Positions 60,437-64,000 of a stretch of DNA of 64,000 nucleotides are shown here, piece after piece. Where the stretch lies: positions 62,001 through 126,000 of the forward strand of contig NZ_JAPDOG010000005.1 of the NCBI RefSeq assembly GCF_026013545.1. Reading direction: 5' to 3'. Made by a program: the position numbers and the translations under genes. The notes below the pieces were generated by a model that saw nothing but the letters and a program-made list of their open reading frames with translations, was not told the origin of the DNA and searched no databases. The DNA comes from Defluviimonas salinarum. Its GTDB lineage: Bacteria; Pseudomonadota; Alphaproteobacteria; Rhodobacterales; Rhodobacteraceae. Each line of letters starts with the position of its first letter. Position 1 is the first letter of the stretch.

Positions 60437-61663
60437 ATGTCCGCGCCCAAGAAAGTCGTCCTTGCCTATTCCGGCGGTCTCGACACCTCGATCATCCTGA
60501 AATGGCTGCAGACCGAATATGGCTGCGAGGTCGTGACCTTCACCGCCGATCTCGGCCAGGGCGAGGAGCTGGACCCGGCGCGCCGGAAGGCCGAGCTTCT
60601 GGGGATCAAGCCGGAGAACATCTACATCGAGGATGTGCGCGAGGAGTTCGTGCGCGACTTCGTCTTCCCGATGTTCCGCGCGAACGCGCTTTACGAGGGG
60701 CTTTACCTCCTCGGCACCTCGATCGCCCGGCCGCTGATCTCCAAGCGGCTGGTGGAGATCGCCGCCGAGACCGGCGCCGACGCGGTGGCGCATGGCGCGA
60801 CCGGCAAGGGCAACGACCAGGTGCGGTTCGAGCTTTCGGCCTACGCGCTCAATCCCCACATCAAGGTCATCGCGCCGTGGCGCGAATGGGACCTGACCTC
60901 GCGCACCCGGCTTCTGGAGTTCGCCGAGGCGAACCAGATCCCGATCGCCAAGGACAAGCGCGGCGAGGCGCCGTTCTCGGTCGATGCGAACCTCCTTCAC
61001 ACCTCCTCCGAGGGCAAGGTGCTGGAGAACCCCGGCGACGAGGCGCCGGACTACGTCTACCAGCGCACCGTGCACCCCGAGGAAGCGCCCGACACGCCCG
61101 AAATGGTGGAGATCACCTTCGAGAAGGGCGACGCCGTCGCGATCAACGGCGAGGCGATGAGCCCGGCTTCGATCCTGACGAAGCTCAATGAGCTTGGGGG
61201 CAAGCATGGCGTCGGCCGGCTCGACCTCGTGGAGAACCGCTTCGTTGGCATGAAGTCGCGCGGAGTCTACGAGACGCCGGGCGGCACGGTGCTTCTGGAA
61301 GCCCACCGCGGCATCGAGCAGATCACGCTGGATGCGGGCGCCGGGCATCTCAAGGACTCGATCATGCCGCGCTATGCCGAGCTCATTTACAACGGCTTCT
61401 GGTTCTCGCCCGAGCGCGAGATGCTGCAGGCGCTGATCGACAAAAGCCAGGAGCATGTCTCCGGCACCGTCCGCGTGAAGCTCTACAAGGGCTCGGCCCG
61501 GACCGTCGCGCGCTGGTCGGATCACTCGCTTTACAGCGAGAAGCACGTCACCTTTGAGGAAGATGCCGGCGCCTACGACCAGAAGGATGCCGAGGGCTTC
61601 ATCCGCCTCAACGCGCTGCGCCTGAAGCTGATCGCCACGCGCAATGAGCGGGTGAAGGGCTGA
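60437..61663 (+). CDS. argG: Argininosuccinate synthase
   Basis: ArgG joins citrulline and aspartate to argininosuccinate at the expense of ATP. The protein has 408 residues. The PP-loop is [13 protein letters not shown] near residues 10-22, with [13 protein letters not shown] later. ATG 60437 has GGAG seven bases upstream; a much longer open frame upstream is a shadow. With argJ at 30945 it is the second arginine gene of the window, but the two are not in one operon. Confidence 0.97.
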   Translation: MSAPKKVVLAYSGGLDTSIILKWLQTEYGCEVVTFTADLGQGEELDPARRKAELLGIKPENIYIEDVREEFVRDFVFPMFRANALYEGLYLLGTSIARPLISKRLVEIAAETGADAVAHGATGKGNDQVRFELSAYALNPHIKVIAPWREWDLTSRTRLLEFAEANQIPIAKDKRGEAPFSVDANLLHTSSEGKVLENPGDEAPDYVYQRTVHPEEAPDTPEMVEITFEKGDAVAINGEAMSPASILTKLNELGGKHGVGRLDLVENRFVGMKSRGVYETPGGTVLLEAHRGIEQITLDAGAGHLKDSIMPRYAELIYNGFWFSPEREMLQALIDKSQEHVSGTVRVKLYKGSARTVARWSDHSLYSEKHVTFEEDAGAYDQKDAEGFIRLNALRLKLIATRNERVKG

Positions 61664-61741
61664 GGCCTTCGTGACGTAACGCTCCGGTTGCGCCTCGAAG
61701 GCCGCCGATCCTAGATCCTTCCGGACAACCGGGAGGATCTC

Positions 61742-62026
61742 ATGCCGCTAGACGCCATCGCCGCCGACATTGCCAGGACGCTCGAGACCCGGAACTTCTC
61801 CGGGTCGCTCAAGTTCGACTGCGGCGAGGCCGGGGTGATCGTGCTGGCCGACGGCACCGCCTCGACGTCGGACCGCGAGACCGACTGCACGCTGACGATC
61901 TCCGAGGACAATCTCGTGAAGCTCCTGACCGGCAAGCTCAACCCGATGACCGGGGTGGTGCTCGGCAAGCTGAAGGTCTCGGGCGACCTCGGCGTGGCGA
62001 TGGGGCTTGCGAAGCTTCTGGGTTAA
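61742..62026 (+). CDS. SCP2 sterol-binding-domain protein
   Basis: The protein has 94 residues and is a stand-alone SCP2 domain: FDCGEAGVIVLADGTAST, TDCTLTISEDNLVKLLTGKLNP and GKLKVSGDLGVAMGLAKLL. Such small proteins bind lipids or fatty-acyl ligands. The ATG has GGGAGG seven bases upstream. No lipid gene is adjacent, so its role is open. Confidence 0.9.
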   Translation: MPLDAIAADIARTLETRNFSGSLKFDCGEAGVIVLADGTASTSDRETDCTLTISEDNLVKLLTGKLNPMTGVVLGKLKVSGDLGVAMGLAKLLG

Positions 62027-62142
62027 ACAGTCTCTATTCCGGCTGAAATCGCGCCTGACCGGCGGTTGCTCACGACGCTTCACGGGAAGATGACTTGCCG
62101 TGGGTCCGAGTTCCGCCATGCTTCGGCAAACCGGAGGACGCC

Positions 62143-62763
62143 ATGCTGAGACTTGCCCTTGCCCTGACTTTTCTCGCCAGCCCGGCCCTGGCCGCGACCG
62201 AAACCGCGATCGTCGCGGGCGGTTGCTTCTGGTGCGTGGAGGCGGATTTCGAAAGTGTGCCAGGGGTGAAGGAGGTCGTCTCGGGCTATACCGGCGGCAA
62301 GACTGCCAATCCTACCTACAAGCAGGTCAGCCGCGGCGGCACCGGCCATTACGAGGCGGTCGAGATCCGCTACGACCCGGATAAGATCGGCTATCCGAAG
62401 ATCCTCGAGATGTTCTTCCGCTCGGTCGACCCGACCGATGCCGGTGGCCAGTTCTGCGACCGGGGCGAAAGCTATCGCACTGCGGTCTTCGTGAAAGACC
62501 AGGGTCAGCGCAACGCTGCCGAAGCCGCGAAGGCCGCGGCGGAACTGGCGCTTGGCCAGAAGATCGTGACGCCGATCCTGAAGGCGAAGCCGTTCTACAA
62601 GGCCGAGGCCTACCACCAGAATTACTACAAGGGCACCGACCTGGTCCTCACCCGGCGCGGCCCGAAGCGGCAGGCGGAGGCCTACAAGTTCTACCGCAAG
62701 GCCTGCGGCCGTGACGCGCGGATACAGGCGCTTTGGGGCAGCGCGGCGCCCTTCGCCCACTAG
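62143..62763 (+). CDS. msrA: Peptide-methionine (S)-S-oxide reductase with signal peptide
   Basis: The protein has 206 residues and reduces S-oxidised methionine. The active site is [12 protein letters not shown] at about residues 25-30, and later marks are [19 protein letters not shown] and [11 protein letters not shown]. Before it lies a hydrophobic signal peptide ([16 protein letters not shown]), so this form acts in the periplasm and would need a membrane thiol supplier. GGAGG precedes the ATG. The stop overlaps the ribokinase stop in CTAG. Confidence 0.93.
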   Translation: MLRLALALTFLASPALAATETAIVAGGCFWCVEADFESVPGVKEVVSGYTGGKTANPTYKQVSRGGTGHYEAVEIRYDPDKIGYPKILEMFFRSVDPTDAGGQFCDRGESYRTAVFVKDQGQRNAAEAAKAAAELALGQKIVTPILKAKPFYKAEAYHQNYYKGTDLVLTRRGPKRQAEAYKFYRKACGRDARIQALWGSAAPFAH

Positions 62764-63629
62764 GCCCGGAAGGCCTCAACCTCGTCGAGCGTCGGGATCG
62801 CGTCGGCGGTGCCGTGGCGCGTGACCTTGAGGCTCGCCGCCGCGCCGGCAAGCGACAGCGCCGCGGCCGGCGGGCGGCCGGCATCGCGGGCGGCCGCGAA
62901 ATAGCCCGCGAACGTGTCGCCTGCGCCGGTCGTGTCGACCGCGTGGACCTTCACGGGCGCGGCAACGGCGCGGTCGCCCTCCCGCGAGCGCCATTCGGCG
63001 CCTTCGGCGCCGCGCGTTACCAGAAGTTCCGGCACGTCGATCAGGTCGAGCCCGATCCCCATCGCGGCAGCGAGCTGGTCCGCCTCGACGGCATTCAGGG
63101 CCAGAACGGTGACGTTTTCCAGCACGGCCTGCACCGCGCCGATGTCGAAGGGGGCGGCGGAATAGATCACCCGCATGCCAAGCTCGCGCGCCAGTGCGGC
63201 CGCTTCGGCCTGATGCGCCGTCTCGTTTTGCAAGAGCAGCGTGTCGCTTGGCCCGGCACCGGCAAGCGCGGCGTCGATCAAGGAGAACGGCAGCGCCCAG
63301 TTGGCACCGGGAAAGAGCACGATAGCGTTCTCGCCGCCCGCATCGACATTGATGATCGCATGGCCCGAAGGCGTGTCGAGCCGGGCGATGTGCCGGGTAT
63401 CGACCCCCCATCCGGCGAGCCGGTCGACCGCCCAGGTACCATCGGATCCTACCGCGCCGATATGGACGACCCTCGCCCCGGCCTTGGCGGCGGCGGCGGA
63501 CTGGTTCGCGCCCTTGCCGCCAAGTCCCACCGTGTAGCTCTCGGCCGCCAGCGTCTCTCCGGGCGCCGGCAGATGCGGCACCCGGTAGAAGTGGTCGATA
63601 TTGATCGAGCCGAGATTGTAGATCGTCAT
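62760..63629 (-). CDS. rbsK: Ribokinase (PfkB family)
   Basis: The protein has 289 residues and phosphorylates ribose. The PfkB motifs are [15 protein letters not shown] near residues 33-47 and [13 protein letters not shown] with the catalytic aspartate near the C-terminus. The start overlaps the stop of the malic-enzyme gene (ATGA). No ribose transporter is in the window. Related sugar kinases cannot be fully excluded, but the NQSAAAAK segment is that of ribokinase. Confidence 0.9.
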   Translation of the reverse strand: MTIYNLGSINIDHFYRVPHLPAPGETLAAESYTVGLGGKGANQSAAAAKAGARVVHIGAVGSDGTWAVDRLAGWGVDTRHIARLDTPSGHAIINVDAGGENAIVLFPGANWALPFSLIDAALAGAGPSDTLLLQNETAHQAEAAALARELGMRVIYSAAPFDIGAVQAVLENVTVLALNAVEADQLAAAMGIGLDLIDVPELLVTRGAEGAEWRSREGDRAVAAPVKVHAVDTTGAGDTFAGYFAAARDAGRPPAAALSLAGAAASLKVTRHGTADAIPTLDEVEAFRA

Positions 63630-64000
63630 CCCTGTCCCAGCCGGCAGGCGGCGATCACCGCCATGTTGAGGATATCGTTGACCGTGGAGCCCATCGAACA
63701 GATCTGGATCGGCTTGTCGACACCTGTGAGGATCGGGCCGATCACGGTCGCGCCCGCCATCTCCTGCAACAGCTTCACCGAGATCGAGGCCGAATGCCGC
63801 GCCGGTACGACGAGCACGTTGGCTGGGCCCGAGAGCCGGCAGAACGGGTAATGTGCCATCTGTTCGGGGTTGAGAGCGACATCCACCGTCATCTCGCCCT
63901 CGTATTCGAAGTCGACTCCGCGCTTGTCGAGCACGCGCGGCGCTTGGTGCATCTTGGTTGCGCGCTCCGAGACCGGGTAGCCGAAGGTCGAGAACGACAG
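63626..64000 (-). CDS. maeB: NADP-dependent malic enzyme, C-terminal part (cut by window end)
   Basis: The last 125 codons are seen; the frame is open to the window end. The sequence STFGYP followed by MTVDVALNPEQMAHYPFCRLSG, ANVLVVP and IGPILTGVDKPIQICSMGST matches the phosphotransacetylase-like regulatory domain fused to NADP-malic enzymes. A stand-alone phosphate acetyltransferase is less likely. The gene is coupled to rbsK by a 4 bp overlap. Confidence 0.86.
   Translation of the reverse strand: MSFSTFGYPVSERATKMHQAPRVLDKRGVDFEYEGEMTVDVALNPEQMAHYPFCRLSGPANVLVVPARHSASISVKLLQEMAGATVIGPILTGVDKPIQICSMGSTVNDILNMAVIAACRLGQG

Overview
The window is a 64 kb piece of a high-GC alphaproteobacterial chromosome, almost certainly from the Rhodobacteraceae/Paracoccaceae (order Rhodobacterales). 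The basis is the presence of a CcrM-type adenine methyltransferase next to rnhB, the dapF-mtaB pair, the kdsD-lptC-lptA-lptB-rpoN-hpf-ptsN string, the rimP-nusA-ylxR-infB operon and many proteins that resemble Rhodobacter-type orthologues. It reads as vertically inherited core genome. I see no CRISPR array, insertion sequence, integrase, rRNA or phage module. Gene density is about one per kb, and many neighbours overlap by 4 bp (ATGA/GTGA), which points to translational coupling.

Layout: (1) 1-4.0 kb: end of rnhB, the ccrM cell-cycle methylase with three GANTC sites in its upstream region, then an exported DUF3300-DUF2950 pair. (2) 4.2-7.7 kb: tRNA-Lys, dapF, mtaB, a small cytochrome c and a RNase D-like exonuclease. 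(3) 7.7-13 kb: kdsD, lptC/A/B, sigma-54, hibernation factor and EIIA-Ntr. (4) 13-22 kb: a surface-glycan block with a two-domain sulfotransferase, a Core-2/I-branching-type glycosyltransferase with a DUF5927 tail, a GT2-like transferase, galE, galU, kdsB, cysQ and an ABC-2 permease. CysQ degrades the PAP that PAPS-dependent sulfotransferases release, so a sulfated surface glycan is a reasonable inference. (5) 22-33 kb: alkB, dnaK, dnaJ, radC, secA, a parvulin, argJ with an extra N-terminal segment, and mutT. (6) 32.8-33.6 kb: a short stretch of visibly lower GC with a frameshifted gene for a cysteine-rich secreted protein. (7) 33.6-39.1 kb: infB-ylxR-nusA-rimP on the minus strand behind a promoter and a leader that can form an attenuator. 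(8) 39-48 kb: a CDGSH iron-sulfur protein, pip, ubiG, marR, a nitrilase, grxC, comF, a methyltransferase, hemH, a 60-residue membrane protein and two L,D-transpeptidases around a CAP-domain lipoprotein. (9) 48-59 kb: an RNA methyltransferase, a heterodimeric ABC exporter with a structured leader and palindrome upstream, lysE, cca, Nudix genes, hslO, a receiver-PP2C phosphatase and an HPt protein. (10) 59-64 kb: ilvA, argG, an SCP2 protein, periplasmic msrA, a ribokinase and the end of a malic enzyme.

The observations I rate highest are: the rimP-nusA leader, where a good promoter is followed by an intrinsic terminator and a segment able to form a competing pair, which suggests NusA feedback; the frameshifted secreted gene at a G5 run; the sulfotransferase/glycosyltransferase/cysQ block; the GANTC cluster ahead of ccrM; and the palindrome and hairpins ahead of the ABC exporter. 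I found no clearly new multi-gene defence or mobile system. All calls were made by reading the sequence; no database search or folding program was run.
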